From positions 581,764,922 through 581,828,921 of the forward strand of contig CM054057.1 of assembly GCA_028641055.1 (NCBI GenBank): a stretch of DNA of 64,000 nucleotides, given 5' to 3'. This stretch comes from Alopecurus myosuroides (Eukaryota; Streptophyta; Magnoliopsida; Poales; Poaceae). Of this stretch, positions 21,153 to 35,200 are shown piece by piece (position 1 is the first letter of the stretch; each line of letters starts with the position of its first letter). The notes beneath the pieces were generated by a model. The model had not been told where the DNA came from, ran no database searches, and saw only the letters and a program-made list of their open reading frames with translations. A program made the position numbers and the translations under genes.

Positions 21153-23853
21153 ATGGCTCCAGAGCACAAGGGCAAGCAGCCGGCCAAGGCAAAGTCAACC
21201 CAGTCCATTTCCGCCAATTGGGCGCTGTCTACCGTGACCCAGGCCAAACTGGAGGAGTTGGCCGAGTCAGGCATCCTCCCTCCTCAGAAGGAGATACACT
21301 GGAGGATTCCAGGTGACGAGACCCGGCCTACCCCCAATCCTGACGAGGTAATATGCTTTGTCGAACACGTGATCCGGGGTTTTCGCCCCCCGGGTCACTC
21401 TTTCTTCTGCGAAGTCCTTAGCCACTATGGCCTCCGGGTATTTGACATAGGGCCTAACTCTATGTTGAACATAACCCATTTCATAGTCCTTTGCGAATCT
21501 TATCTATGCATCCCGCCAAATCTGGCTTTGTTCATTGAGCTTTTCCAATGCAAACCGTGCCGCGAAAGCGGTGACGGGGCTCTTTTGGCCTGCGGCGGGG
21601 TCTCCATCCAGCGCCGCAAGAATTCTCCTATGCCGACTCTCAACCTCAACTCGCATGTTAAGCATTGGCAGCTATCCTTCTTTTATTGTCGGGACACCTC
21701 CCCACCCGGCGAGAGGAAATTGCCGGGTTACTCGGAGGGTCTCTTAGATCTTTCCGATACTTTCCATGCTTTCGCCCCTGAATCGGACAGGGAAGCCATC
21801 CAGCCTCTTCTAGCCAAAATAGCGATTCTCTCTGCCCAAGGCCTCCTTGGGCTTAATTTGGTCAAGACATGGGTGGACTTCCGGATCCAGCCCAACTCCA
21901 TTCGCACAAAGCTGATGTGCGACTACTCGGGGCACGTCACGGACGCGCTCCGCTATTCCTCAAAGAATTACCCGGCCGGTGACACTAACAAGACTATCAA
22001 GAGTTTCTTGACGGAAAAGTTGGACGTGATCCGAAATATAGCCGGATTAGATCCATATACACGCGAGAATCCGGCTCCCGCGGTAAGATCCGGCACTTAT
22101 ACTTTCACTTTCATCCTTGCACTTACACTTGATACAATCATTAACTCTTACTTTTACGCCTTTATCTCAGGCTGATAGCACTTTCTGGAACGCTGAGGCC
22201 ACCCCTTCCTCCGGAGACCCAGAAGAAGATGAAGAGGTAGCTGACTCGGAGGAAGGTACATTCCGGGTTTTTACCCAACCCAATTTCTGCTAACTTGTTT
22301 CTCCACACTTCCTGTTTTTCCAACTGTATTCACTGGTGACTCTCAGGGCTGGAGGATAAGGAAGAGAAAGAAGACCCGGAAGACGGGGCAGAAACACAGA
22401 GTGACGAGAGCGAAGCTGAACCGGTCACCGAGGTCGGAGCTAAGAGAAAACCCCGAGGGGTTGTCTTTAAGGTCCCATATCATTCCCTTGCCTCCAAACC
22501 ATACTCCTTCACTAATATGTGCGAGCTAAACCGTAAACTATCCGACTGGTCATACTTGAAGGAACCACCCCTGATCAAGCGCGGGGTGACGCGGAACACT
22601 CCGGGTGACGCCACGCTCAACCCGGGTATCCCACCACCTCCGGCTCAGCGCGCCGGTACTTCTCAACCTCAACCCGAGTATCAGAGATTTCCTTCTCCCA
22701 ATCACCCCTTAGCGGGACGACTCCGCGTCTCACTTTCTCAATCTTTGTCAGCTTCTTCCGGGTCCAGCAGCGAATTCCCCTCAGACTTCATGGTGAACTC
22801 CGGGTAAGGTTCTTCTCTTGCTGTTCTAGTACTCATCCATAAATTTCTCTAGCTACATAGTAACTGCTTACTCGTACCATTCTCAGGGCCAAGGTCACTA
22901 TCAGTGACCAGGATGACATGGAAACTGATGACCCGGGCAAAGAGAACCCGATTGATGACACGATGGCTGTGGCTGGCGGCGAGCAGGAGCAAGTGCCACC
23001 GAGGAACCCGGCTGATCGAGAAGCCGAGTATCCAATAGCCTCGCACGCGCATGAGGACGAAGAGGTCACAATCCTGGGCACAGGGGGAGGCGAGCTAAGC
23101 TCCGACACTCGAGCGACTCGGGTGCCTTCCCCTGCCAAGGCAAGAACTCGGTCTCCGAGTAACCAGGATCCCGGGTCTTCCGACCCGGGTAATCATTCCT
23201 TCGACCAGATGATGAGCGCCCTCCTCGCCCTGAAGGCCACAGAGAATATGTTGGAGCGCATGGCTGCTGAACATCAGGTAATACTGACTGGTATTTCATA
23301 GTATCCATCTAGTCCCCAAGTTCCGAGTATAACTTGTCGAAGTTGTACTTGGTACTCCCTTTTTAATACTTGGGTTATTGGGATATCCGGCTGACCTTTA
23401 TCTTTCCGTCCCTTATAGGCACAAATGGCCCGGACCGAGGAAATTTTGGCCAAGACCAACCAACTCCTGGAGACTGAGGTAAAGCTGTGAGAGGCGCTTG
23501 AGGCTGAGGTGGAAACGCTCAACGAGGATGTCGCGAAGTACAAGAAGAAGTACACCACTGTTCAGGCTGCGCTGAAGAAATTATCAGCCCAAGTTGCCGA
23601 CACTTATCGTGTCATACTTGGTGAGATATTGTTACTTGCTGGTTCGTGACTCGGTTTTTTTCTTGATCAATGATACCCAGAATATTTTGATGTAACCTTT
23701 ACTGTTTACTTTGCAGGCGCTAACCTTGCGCCCGCAGAAGAAGATGATATCCAAAAGGTAAAAAATTTAAGGACTGTGCTCTGAAGGTTCTGCGCCGGCA
23801 CTAAGTGGATCCTGGACACCATACAGTGGCCGACTGAGGGATATCCGGGTATG

Positions 23854-23858
23854 GAAAC
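23854..23858. repeat. Left target-site duplication of element C (GAAAC)
   Basis: GAAAC, repeated at 37135-37139. Confidence 0.92.
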
Positions 23859-24346
23859 TGATGGAGGGATGATAACCCGGTATGCTAACGTCAAGGAGTA
23901 ACTCGGCCCAAAGGACGCTGTGCAAGACCTGGCTTAGGGAAAAGGAGCTTCTAGAAGGCCTAGGAGTGTAGGCCTCGTAACCCGGATTGTGGGTTCCGAT
24001 AAGGAAGTTTAGGGTTTTGTAAGTAGTGTCCGGGTAGGATTCCGAGTACGCCTTGGATAGCAAGCCAGGGGATCCGGGGATTATATAAGCCGGCCCCTAG
24101 GGTTAGATCGACGAGTTCACAAGATACACAAGTTTACGAGATAGAGATTGCGAGATATCGAGTATCCATTGTAACACGAGTATCGAGATAGTATATTCAG
24201 ATCGTAGACTCGGCGACTTGATTGCCGGCTACCAGATTGCGCATCACCATGCTTTCCCTTGAGCTAAACCCTCTCCCAAACACCAGAGTCGGTTTGCCCC
24301 AAGACAAGTTACCCCTGGTAACGTCTGCCATAATTATCCCATGACA
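23859..24346 (+). repeat. Element C 5' LTR
   Basis: Starts TGATGGAGGG and ends CCATGACA. TATA box at 24082-24089. A gag ATG at 24249 lies 98 nt before the LTR end, as in A and B, but here the frame meets TGA at 24342-24344 where B has CGA. Confidence 0.93.
24082..24089 (+). promoter_or_regulatory. TATA box of element C 5' LTR
   Basis: TATATAAG, about 165 nt before the in-LTR ATG. Confidence 0.65.
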
Positions 24347-26880
24347 GTTGGCGCCCACCGTGGGGCCTACGTCCAAGGGTGTTTACATCACGGGAGAAGC
24401 TCGGGAGAACATGAAGAACCTCGTCGTCGGCGAGATCTACACCAACCCTAAAGGAGAGAAGATGGTGGACGATTTTGTCTGGGGGCCAGAGTCGGATCTG
24501 CTCGAATCCGGATCCGTCATCACGATCGGCCGGGTCAATGTCTTCGTCGGCATGGTACGTGCGTTCGGTTCAATCCCTGACGATTTTGGATTTGATTCTG
24601 TGTCAGGAGAGGCCACCCACGTTCAGTCGGACGGAGAAGAATCGGTCGAGACGGTGGATCCGACAGAGGAGCCCACCACGAAGAGGGAACAGCCGGAGGA
24701 GCCGGCATGGACCCCGCGTGGCTGGGTCATAAGAGAGGAGGACACCGAGTCTATCTTGCACCTGCTGGAGGACCGGTACGAGGAAGATAGCTGTGATGAG
24801 GAGGAGTATGAGTCTTCGCCAAGCATTGCGCGCCAGGTCGCGGTCTACACGGCCCCTGCAACCAATCTCAATCAGGGGAACGTGACTACGGCCGCGGTCG
24901 GAGCTGCGCAAGCATTGGCCCAGCAGCAAAATCCGGCTGAAGGAAATCCGGTTCTGACCCGGGTTGACGGAGAGTCGGTTTCAGTCACCAGCCGAGCGGT
25001 GGATAGCGAGATGCAGGCAAGTATGTTTGGGTTCTTGGCTCACAGGACGCCGAGGGCAGGTCCTTCGAACCCGCAACACCCGGCCTTGTTCAGTAACAAT
25101 ATTGTCTTGGACCCAACAGTGTTAGCTACCGTGATAACCCCGGAAAATGCCGCGGCACGTGCCAGGGACTTGGAGGTAGCACGCCGCGCGCTAGAGCAAC
25201 GAAGAAGAGATGTAGAAGCAGTAAAGCAAGGGGTAGCCACGCGCCAACGCGAACTGGACGCGCTGGAGAACCGGCTCCGATCCGAGACAAGCAGGGTGCA
25301 TCAGAGATATCAGATAAGATTACCGACGATGGGACGAGTCATAAACCCTAACGCACTATTCATCACACCCCAGGATCAGCCGATTCTGGCTGTGAATCAG
25401 GAAACTGTGCATCAATCGGCAACTAGAGCAGGACAGCCGGCAAACGTGCAAGCCGGGTTACCCACACTGCAGACTGGGGCCCCTGTCGGCAACACAGCGC
25501 CACCACCACCATCACGATTTCGTACACCACCAGGTCACTTCAATAACCCCATGGATAATGTATATGCCGCAATGTTAGCATTGAATCAGATCCCCTTAAG
25601 AGAGTCACCCCATGCGGAGCAGACCCGACGGGCGATCGATTTGTTGCATATGGCAGTGGCTCAGCAGGTTAACTACCTGGATAACAGGAGTGGAATGCAT
25701 GGAACACCTTATATCAGCCAGCAACACGGCAATGCCGGCAATATGCAAACAAGTTCAGCACGTCGGAGGGCAGAGCAGCAGCAAATGCCGCCTCATCCTC
25801 GCATGCAAGCAGCACCGGCAGTATCAGCAGCACAAGCTATTGTGGATAGTTCCAGAGCTAGGAGAGCCGCGGCCGGGTCTGCGGTGCATGGACCAGTGGC
25901 AGCGCCACGTCCAGCCGTACCCCCCGCAGGATCGCATGTTTCACGGGTAAGGCCAGTACCGACTAATCTCGCTGGGCCCAAGTGTCTGACGGATAACATA
26001 AGGGCTGAGCCTTACCCGGATAAATTCAAGGAACCGGGTAAAGTAGTGAACTATGAGCCGACTATGGACCCTGAAACATGGCTGAGCAGTTATGAGATGG
26101 CTATGTCGATTCGCAACGCGTCTGAAAACCTTCAAGCCAAGTTCATGTACCTAATGATGTCGGAAGGAGCAGCAAAGTTGTGGTTCAACAATTTACCGGA
26201 AGGATCTATCAAGTCATGGGGAGAGCTGAAAACTGCGTTTATCAAGCACTTTCACGGAACATGCAGGAAGTTGTTTACCATCGACGATCTAGAATGATGT
26301 GTGCAAAAGAAGGGAGAGTCGGCGCGCAGCTGGGTGCGCCGGGTTATGGAGATATTGCATTCATCTACAGATATTCAGCCAAAGGACGCGTTGCAGGCTG
26401 TGGACAAAACATGCAAGTATACGCCTTTAGTGCAGAAATTAACTCGCATGAAATCCAGTCGGAATGCTTCAGAGGTTACAATGTGAGAACTAATGGATGC
26501 ATGCAACAAACATGCTGCAACGGACACCACGGAAGAGGACGTTGATGACAAAAAAGCAAAAGCAAATATAGGCAATAATGGAAGAACCGACAATGGATCT
26601 ACGCCGGGTAACCACGGAGGTAATAATGGGAACAACCAGAACAAGCGCCCGTTCGAGGGGAATTCCGAGTTTGTCGCCAGCACAGAAGCCGGGTCTTCAA
26701 GGCCCAGGGCAGAAGGAAATTTCAACGCAGGAAATCATAATGGAGGAAATTATCAAGGGCCACCAAGGCCGGGTAACAACTGGGATATCTTCAGAATGGT
26801 GTGCCCAAAACACAGCAGGAACGGAAGGCCAGCTAACCACTCATTGGAGCAATGTGCGGATTTGCAGAGATGGAAGAACG
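24249..26880 (+). pseudogene. gag: Element C gag, broken
   Basis: The frame begins at ATG 24249 in the LTR and crosses the primer site; TGA at 24342 blocks it. Beyond that it is open for about 650 codons to TGA 26295-26297 (CGA in B). Contents: an acidic N-terminal region, a glutamine/arginine-rich helical stretch (about 25140-25310), a proline-rich linker, and the capsid core with AKLWFNNLPEGS and FIKHFHG at about 26030-26290. Another TGA lies near 26484 (GGA in B). The nucleocapsid has a CX2H-X8-HX4C motif (CPKH...HSLEQC) at about 26803-26857, then a glycine/proline/asparagine-rich linker. The breaks are simple substitutions. Confidence 0.85.
24349..24366 (+). other. Primer binding site of element C (tRNA-Lys)
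   Basis: TGGCGCCCACCGTGGGGC, two bases after the LTR end, identical to A, B and E. Confidence 0.85.
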
Positions 26881-29693
26881 AGGAAGTGAACAAGGCTATG
26901 CGAGGTGCAGGCCGGGGAGGAGGACCGGGTCCGGGTGGAAACCCGGGCAACGGCCCACCCCCAGCAGGCAACCCGGGAATTGGGAATCCGGGTAATAACC
27001 AGGGAGGAGTTGGAGGTTTCCAAGCCAACCCCAAGCAATTGGGCCAATACCACGTTCACACCACAGGAATTTCTAACAAGGATAGAAAGATACTAAAGAA
27101 GGCAGTAAACTCGGTCTCCTCGGCTGTCCCGAGATACCTGAGGTGGTCCGAGCAGGACGTAACATGGAGCAGAAGAGATCACCCGGAAAGAATAGAACAC
27201 CCGGGAGTCCTAGCATTGGTAGTTGCACCACAGGTTAATGGTTATGAGCTGAAAAAGGTCTTAATGGACGGTGGAAGCAGCATCAACATCCTATATTGGG
27301 AAACTTTCTTGCGCATGGGTCTCAAGGAGTCTCAGCTACAGAAAAGTTCAACAGTTTTTCACGGGATCATGCCGGGTCATTCGGCGTGCCCTGAAGGAAA
27401 GATCACTTTGGAGGTTGCTTTTGGAGAATCAAAGGATAATTTCCGGGTAGAGTGGCTCACGTTCGAAGTGGTGAAGTTGCGCAGTCCTTATCACGCGCTA
27501 TTTGGGAGGCCGGCTTACGCCAAGTTCATGGCCAGGCCGTGTTACGTGTACCTATAGCTAAAAATCCCGGGTCCTAAACAGACCATCACCATACATGGGA
27601 GCCGGGATATAGCGGCTGAGTGTGACGAAGGAGATGCGCCAATGGCAGAACAAGCCTGTAGAAAGGAGGATCTTAAGTACTACCGGTCTCAAGTAGACCC
27701 GGATGACAGGACAGCGCTGAAAAGGCCGAACACCGAGGGCGAGAGAGCAAAATTCAAAGCAGCGCAAGATACTAAGATGGTAGCCTTCGTCGAAGGTGAT
27801 CCCTCCAAGCAATTTGCCATAGGATCTAACTTGGATGATGAGCAGGAAAAAGCACTTGTGGAGTTTATTCGTTCAAATCAGGATGTGTTCGCTTGGACGC
27901 CTAGCGATATGCCGGGTATCCCTACAGAGCTGGCAGAGCACAGTTTGCACGTTGATCCCAAGTCTAGGCCCGTGAAGCAGGGGCTGAGAAAGATGAATGA
28001 GGAAAGAAGAAGGGCTATCGGCGAAGAAATTGCCCGGCTGTTGACGGCCGGCTTTATCATGGAAGTATTTCACCCGGAGTGGCTAGCAAATCCGGTTCTC
28101 GTGATGAAAAAGACCAATGAGTGGAGTATGTGCATTGATTATACGAGTCTCAACAAGCATTGCCCAAAGGATCCGTTTGCGCTTCCAAGGATAGATGAGA
28201 TCATAGATGCAGTGGCTGGAAGTGACCTATTATGCTTCCTGGATGCATATTCCGGGTATCATCAGATCAAGCTCAAGAAGGAAGACTGGGAGAAAACGTC
28301 ATTCATAACCCCTTTTGGAGCCTTTTGTTACAAAACCATGACCTTTGGATTGAAGAACGCCGGCGCAACCTATCAGCGGTACATTCAGAAGTGCTTTGAG
28401 GACCAAATTGGACGCAATGTTCATGCTTATGTGGATCACATGGTGATCAAGACCAGAAAGACAGAGACATTTATTGACGATCTGAAGGAAACATTCAAGA
28501 ACCTGAGAAGATACCAGATGAAACTTAACCCGACAAAGTGTGTATTTGGAGTCCCAGCAGGGAAGTTACTCGGCTTCATCGTTTCAGAGAGAGGAATTGA
28601 AGCAAACCCGGATAAAATCAAAGCTATCCAGAGTCTGAAAAAACCGGAAAACCTGAAGCGTGTTCAGAAGCTTACAGGGTGCGTAGCAGCGATGATCCGG
28701 TTTATATCAAGACTCGGAGAGAAGGCAATACCCTTGTACCGGCTCTTGAGGAAATCTGATAAATTTGTTTGGGACCAAGAGGCGGATGAGGCATTCGAGG
28801 CACTAAAAAAGCAACTATCTGAGGCACCAGTCCTAGCAGCTCCGGGTCCTAAAGAGCCCATGTTACTATACGTTGTAGCGGGGCCCCGGGCGGTTAGCGC
28901 AGTGGTTGTCGTTGAGCGCAAGGAGGATGGAAAAGATCAGCCGGTCCAGAGGCCGGTTTATTACGTCAGTGAGGTGTTATCAGAAGCAAAGCAGCGCTAC
29001 CCGTATTGGCAGAAGTTGGTTTTCGGGGTCTTCATGGCCAGCCGGAAATTGAAACCGTATTTTCAGGAACACCCCATAACAGTGGTTAGCTCTATACCAA
29101 TGTCAGATATCATCAGAAACTCGGATGCAACAGGCAGAATAGCCAAGTGGGCGACCGAGATGGGAGATTACCACATCAACTATGAGCCCAGGTCAGCAAT
29201 CAAATCTCAAGCTCTAGTCGATTTCATTAACGATTGGACTCACACAGGCATGCCCACAATGACTCCAAGTTCCGAGTCTTGGATAATGCACTTTGATGGT
29301 TCCAAGCAATACGAGCGATCAGGAGCTGGAGTGGTACTCACATCACCTAAAGGAGACAAATTGAGCTATGTATTGCAGATTCACTTTGATTGTTCCAACA
29401 ACGTGGCCGAGTATGAGGCATTATTGCATGGATTGAAGATAGCAAAGGAGATGAATATCAAGAGAATACGATGCTATGGGGACTCGGACCTTGTGGTGCA
29501 GCAGGTCTCGGGAACTTGGGACAGAAAAGATGCAACTATGGCAGCATACCGCAGAGAGGTGGACCGGGTTGCCGGGTGCTTTTCCGGGTATGAGGTGGAG
29601 CATGTAGATAGAAGAAAAAACGAGGCAGCAGATACACTTGCCAGACTCGGCTCGCGCAGAGAGCCGGTTCCACCCGAATGTGTTCCTGGATGA
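26881..29693 (+). pseudogene. pol: Element C pol: protease, RT, two RNase H domains
   Basis: The protease motif DGGSS is at 27267. TAG 27555-27557 replaces a glutamine codon. The frame is open again from 27642 to 29693 (683 codons). RT motifs: CIDYTSLNKH at about 28130, preceded by S where relatives have R, and FLDAYSGYHQ at about 28240. The catalytic motif reads YVDH, with CAC at 28437-28439 replacing the second aspartate, so polymerisation should be abolished. The Ty3-type RNase H lies at about 28770-29090. The second RNase H, at about 29280-29640, keeps HFDGSK, AEYEALLHG, GDSDLV and NEAADTLA. A one-base insertion near 29680 shifts the frame. Confidence 0.9.
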
Positions 29694-31071
29694 GTTATGG
29701 CGGCCATCAGTTAAAACCGAGTCTGAGGAAGAACTGGCTAACAAAGACCCGGATTTGGAGCTCGTGGCCACAATACGCACTGTTCCCGAGTGGACAGAGC
29801 CGTTCCTGGCTTACCTATCACGGGGCGAGTTGCCACGGCAAGAGGTACTAGCAAGGCAAATTTTGAGGCGAGCAAAAGGTTATTCCATCATCAACGGGGA
29901 GTTATATAAAAGGAGCGTTGCAGAAGTATTTTTGCACTGTGTAGCACCAGAAGAAGGCCGGCAAATCCCGAAAGAGATCCACGAAGGCGACTGTGGGCAT
30001 CACGCATCCACAAGGTCCCTTGTGGCCAAGGCATATAGGCACGGTTTCTTCTGGCTCACAACTTTATCAGATGCGGAACGCTTGGTGGCAAGGTGCGACG
30101 GATGCCAGAGGTACGCCCGCCAAATCCATGTGCCGGCTATGGAGTTGCAAACAATTCCTTTGACCTGGCCTTTCGCCGTTTGGGGTATGGACATGGTTGG
30201 CCCCTTTCACATGTCACCTTGAAAAAAGACACATCTCCTGGTGGCTATCGATAAGTTTACCAAGTGGGTTGAAGTTATGCCAGTTACCAATTGTGAAGCG
30301 ATTACGGCAGTTAAGTTCCTGAAAAGGATTATCTACCGGTTCGGGTATCCTCACAGTATAATTACCGACAATGGAACCAACATGTCCCTTGGCGAGATGG
30401 AGAAATTCTGTGGTAATAACGGAATCCGGCTTGACATAGCTTCCGTAGCTCATCCACAAGCCTATGGACAAGTGGAGAGGGCAAACCAGGAGTTACTTCG
30501 TGGATTAAAACCACGATTGCGAGTCCCATGTATCAGAGCTGCTGGAGCATGGGTTGAGGAGTTACCTTCAGTGGTTTGGGGTATCAACACTACACCTAAC
30601 AGATCTACTCAGATGACACCGTTTTTCATGGTTTATGGTGCAGAAGCGGTGCTGCCGAGTGATATCATCCATGACTCGCCTCGAGTATCGGCTTACGTTG
30701 AGGTGGAAAACGAGAAGACCCGGCAGGATGCCGTGGATATGTTAGAAGAACACAGGGAACAAGCTTTGGAGAGATCAGCCATATACCAGCAGGATCTGAG
30801 GAGATATCATAGCCGCAGAGTCAAAACCCGGGTCTTCCAGGAAGGAGACCTGGTTCTGCGCCTAGCACAGTCAAAGGAAGGAAAACACAAATTATCCCCA
30901 CCATGGGAGGGACCGTTCATCATAAGCCGGAATCTGCATAACGGATCATATTACTTGATAGATGCAAGGGAAGAGTCGGCAACGGTTAATGACACCGCCC
31001 ATACCACTTCATCTATGCAAGAGAGAGAAAGACCTTGGAACGTAGCTCAGCTGCGTCCCTACTATACCTAG
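29694..31071 (+). pseudogene. pol: Element C integrase, one stop
   Basis: The region reads from the linker after RNase H (FLDELWRPS equivalent) through the HHCC finger (H...H, CDGCQRYA at about 30090), the DDE core and the C-terminal domain ending LRPYYT at 31071. The catalytic residues GMDMVGPF (Asp at 30190), ITDNGT (about 30364) and VERANQE (about 30475) are all present. TGA at 30222-30224 replaces a cysteine codon that A and B keep. Apart from this stop the integrase is whole. Confidence 0.88.
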
Positions 31072-32210
31072 TCTAGACCAGATTTACAAGTGAAATTACA
31101 CGATGTAACAGGCAGCAGGTTTCAGACGCACTCTTTTCCTATCCAGGGTACCTAAGGGGACTGGAGTGTTTTTAATGAGGCGGCTTGCTGACCTAACTTT
31201 TCTCATATCAATAAAGAGATGGTTAAACAATATTTCCTTTCCTTTTCATGTGTTTTTATTAAGTTTTTTTATCTCTGTTGTGTCTATTTCTTCTTCCAGG
31301 TAAGTATTATTTATTGTTCTTAGTACATTAGTTTCTTTAGTAAACTGCATATATTTAGGTCTTGGTGGCTGATTGCTTGAATAGCACAGTTACAAACTCA
31401 AAGATTCGGCCATGATGCCTATGAGTTATAAGGGCCGATTACTTGCAAACAAGTACGGCTGCAAGCTTATAACCGGACAAAGGAGCCAAACTTTCTTGAT
31501 TTTTCTTACTTAAGCTCGATGTGACTCGCACTAAAGTGGCATGATTCGCTAGCGTATGGTTACAATCAGTCATGATGCCCAATGGGACTTGCCTGCCCTG
31601 TCTTCATACAGCTATAGCAACATGATTATCCATGCGAAAGCCGGCTTACAGTACAAGAGAGTCAAAGGGGTCATCTAAACCACAAGTTATGCAGAGTACA
31701 AGGTTAATAACCGGAAACTCAAAGCTTATTAAGCATGACTTCAAAGCCTATGTGAAACGGCTCTAGGTTTTCGGCTTAGCATATAACAATTTGTTCTTTT
31801 TTGAAACACCCAACATCTCAGACTCGGAATTTCGGGCCTTGGGGACTCGGGAATTTGAAGACATAAACAAATTATCCTGTTGCTTAGCGCAAAAACCCAA
31901 AAATCCGAGTCGTGGGGACTTGGGGACTTAAAAAAAAGTCCACTAGTCAAAACCCACGAGACCCGGCAACCGAGTCTCACAATAGGCACCATAGCAGAAA
32001 GTCAGAAAATCAAAGATGAAAAAGCCCAAAGTTAAGAAATATCAAATTCAAGCAAAGGGCCAGAAGGGCCACGAAATATATTAAGGTATCAAAATGTATT
32101 ACAAGCCACGATAGTAGTTTCATAAAGCGCACAAGCGCGCTATCAAAAAGAATAATTATTTGACAGGAACATTGGCCGAATGAGGTACTGAGACGGCCTC
32201 GGTCAAGAGT
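31072..32210 (+). other. Element C spacer between pol and the antisense gene
   Basis: Non-coding. AATAAA at 31210-31215. A CCGAGTC(G/T)(T)GGGGACT(T)-type repeat occurs at about 31850-31930. The two convergent genes end here, about 1.1 kb apart. Confidence 0.75.
31210..31215 (+). terminator. AATAAA after element C pol
   Basis: Same position relative to the pol stop as in A and B. Confidence 0.5.
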
Positions 32211-35200
32211 TTACTCGGCCTCCTGGGTTGGGTCGACAGCCTTGCCCTTGTTTTCTGGGTCTTGGTCTTGGGTTTGCTCCTCGGAGGCCTTCCTAGTGTT
32301 GTCACCCGGATTCGCAGTATCAGGGCGAACAGGCGGGCGGCCAGTCGGCGTAGAGGAGGAGGGCGCTAACTCCAACTCGGCTTTCCTCGCGGCTTCCTCC
32401 CTCTTCCTGGCCGATTCAGCATTCCACTTCTCCAAGATATCGAAGGGCAAAGGCATATCTTCCTTCACAGGTTTATCCGCGGCATCGTATGGAGTTACAT
32501 ATCTACTCAGGTCCAGAGAGTCGGCAAGAGTAGTTGCCGAGTGACGCACCTCAGTCTGTACAGCTTTGAAGTCCTTGGCGACGAACCTGGAGCCATCGGC
32601 CTTGAACTCTGGAAACCCGGCCACCAGTTTTGTCGGCTCAAGCTTTGGAAAGTAGGCCTTAGCCAGCATAAGACCCCGGATCATCCCAACCCGGCATGCC
32701 GAGCGTTTCCAGAGCTCAATCCATGCGGGGACAGTAGAGCACGCATGGATCAGGGTTTCCATACCCGGATATCCCTCAGTCGGCCATTGTATGGTGTCAA
32801 GAATCCATTTAGTGCCGACGCAGAACCTCCGGAGCACAGTCCTTAAATTTTTCACCTTCTGGATATCATCTTCTTCTTCGGGCGCAAGGTTAGCGCCTGC
32901 AAAGTAAACACTAAAAGGTTATGACAAAATATTCCGGGTATCATAGATCAATAAAAAACCGAGTCACGAACCAGCAAGTAATAGTATCTCACCAAGTAGG
33001 ACACGATAAGTGTCGGCAACTTGGGCTGATAATTTCTTCAGCGCAGCTTGAACAGTGGTGTACTTCTTCTTGTACTTCGCGACATCTTTGTTAAGCGTTT
33101 CCACCTCAGCTTCAAGCGCCTCTCGCAGCCGTACCTCAGTCTCCAGGAGTTGATTGGTCTTGGCCAAAATTTCCTCGCTCCGGGCCATTTGTGCCTATAA
33201 GGGACGGAAAGATAAAGTTTAGTCGGATATCATAATAACCCAAGTATCCAAGAGGTAGTACCAAGTACAACTTCGACAAGTTATACTCTTAACTTGGGGA
33301 CTAGATGGATACTATGAAATACCAATCAGTATTACCTGATGTTCAGCAGCCATGCGCTCCAACATATTGTTCTCTGTGGCCTTCAGGGCGAGGAGGGCGC
33401 TCATCATCTGGTCGAAGGAATGATTACCCGGGTCCGAAGACCCGGGATCCTGGTTACTCAGAGACCGAGCTCTTGCCTTGGCAGGGGAAGGCACCCGAGT
33501 CGCTTGAGTGTCGGAATTCAGCTCGCCTCCCCCTGTGCCCAGGATTGTGACCTCTTCGTCCTCATGCGTGTGCGAGGCTATTGGATACTCGGCTTCTCGA
33601 TCAGCCGGGTTCTTCGGAGGCACTTGCTCCCCCTCGCCGCCAGCCGCAGCCATTGTGTCATCAATCAGATTCTCTTTGCCCGGGTCATCAGTTTCCATGT
33701 CCTCTTGGTCACTGATAGTGACTTTGGCCCTGAGAATGATACGAGCAAGCGGTTAGTATGTAGCTAGAGAAAATTATGGATGAGTATTAGAACAGGAAGA
33801 GAAGAACCTTACCCGGAGTTCACCACGAAGTCGGAAGGGAATTCACTGCTGGACCCGGAAGAAGCTGACAAAGATTGAGAAAGTGAGACGCGGAGTTGTC
33901 CCGCTAAGGGGTGATTGGGAGAAGGAAATCTCCGATACTCGGGATGAGGTTGAGAAGTACCGGCGCGCTGAGCCGGAGATGGTGGGATACTCGGCTTGAG
34001 CGTGGCGTCACCCGGAGTGTTCCGGGTCACCCTGCGCTTGATCAGGGGTGGTTCCTTCAAATATGACCAGTCGGATAGTTTACGGTTTAGCTCGCACATA
34101 TTAGTGAAGGAGTATGGTTTGGAGGCAAGGGAGTGATATGGGACCTTAAAGACAACCCCTCGGGGTTTCCTCTTAGCTCCGACCTCGGTGACCGGTTCAG
34201 CTTCACTCTCGTCACTCTGTGTTTCTACCCCATCTTCCGGGTCTTCTTTCTCTTCCTTATCCTCCAACCCTGAGTCACCGATGAACACAGTCGGAAAACA
34301 GGAAGTGTGGGGTGACAAGTTAGCAGGAATTGGGTTGGGTAAAAACCCGGAATGTACCTTCTTCCGAGTCAGCTGCCTCTTCATCTTCTTCTGGGTCTTC
34401 GGAGGAAGGGGAGGTCTTGATATTCCAGAAAGCATTATCAGCCTGAGGTAAAGTCAGAAAAGTAAGAGTTGGAGATCGTATCAAGCGTAAGTGCAAGGAT
34501 GGAAGTGAAAGTATAAGTGCTGGATCTTACCGCGGGAGCCAGATTCTCGCGTGTATATGGATTTAACCCGGCAATGTTCCGGATCACGTCCAACTTCTCC
34601 GTCAAGAATCTCTTGATAGTCTTGTTAGTATCGCCGGCTGGGTAATTCTTTGAGGAATATCGGAGCGCGTCCGTGACGTGCCCCGAGTAGTCACACATCA
34701 GCTTGGCACGAATGGAGTTGGGCTGGATCCGGAAGTCCACCCATGTCTTATCCAAGTTAAGCCCAAGGAGGCCTTGGGCTGAAAGAACGGCTATTTTTGA
34801 TAGAAGGGGGTGGATGGCTTCCCTGTCCGACTCAGGGGGGAAAGCATTAAAAGTATCGGAAAGATCCAAGAGACCCTCCGAGTAACCCGGCAACTTCCTC
34901 TCGCCGGGTGGGGAGGTGTCCCGACAATAAAGGAAGGAAAACTGCCAATGCTTAACATGTGAGCTTAGGTTTAGAGTCGGCATGGGAGAATTTTTGCGGC
35001 GCTGGATGGAAACCCCGCCGTAGGCCAAAAGGGCCCCGTCACCGCTTTCGCGGCACGGTTTGCATTGGAAAAGCTCGATGAACAAAGCCAAATTTTGCGG
35101 GATGCACAAGTAAGATTCACAGAGGACTATAAAGTGGGTTATGTTCAACATAGAGTTAGGCCCTATGTCGAACACCCGGAGGCCATAATGGCGGAGGACT

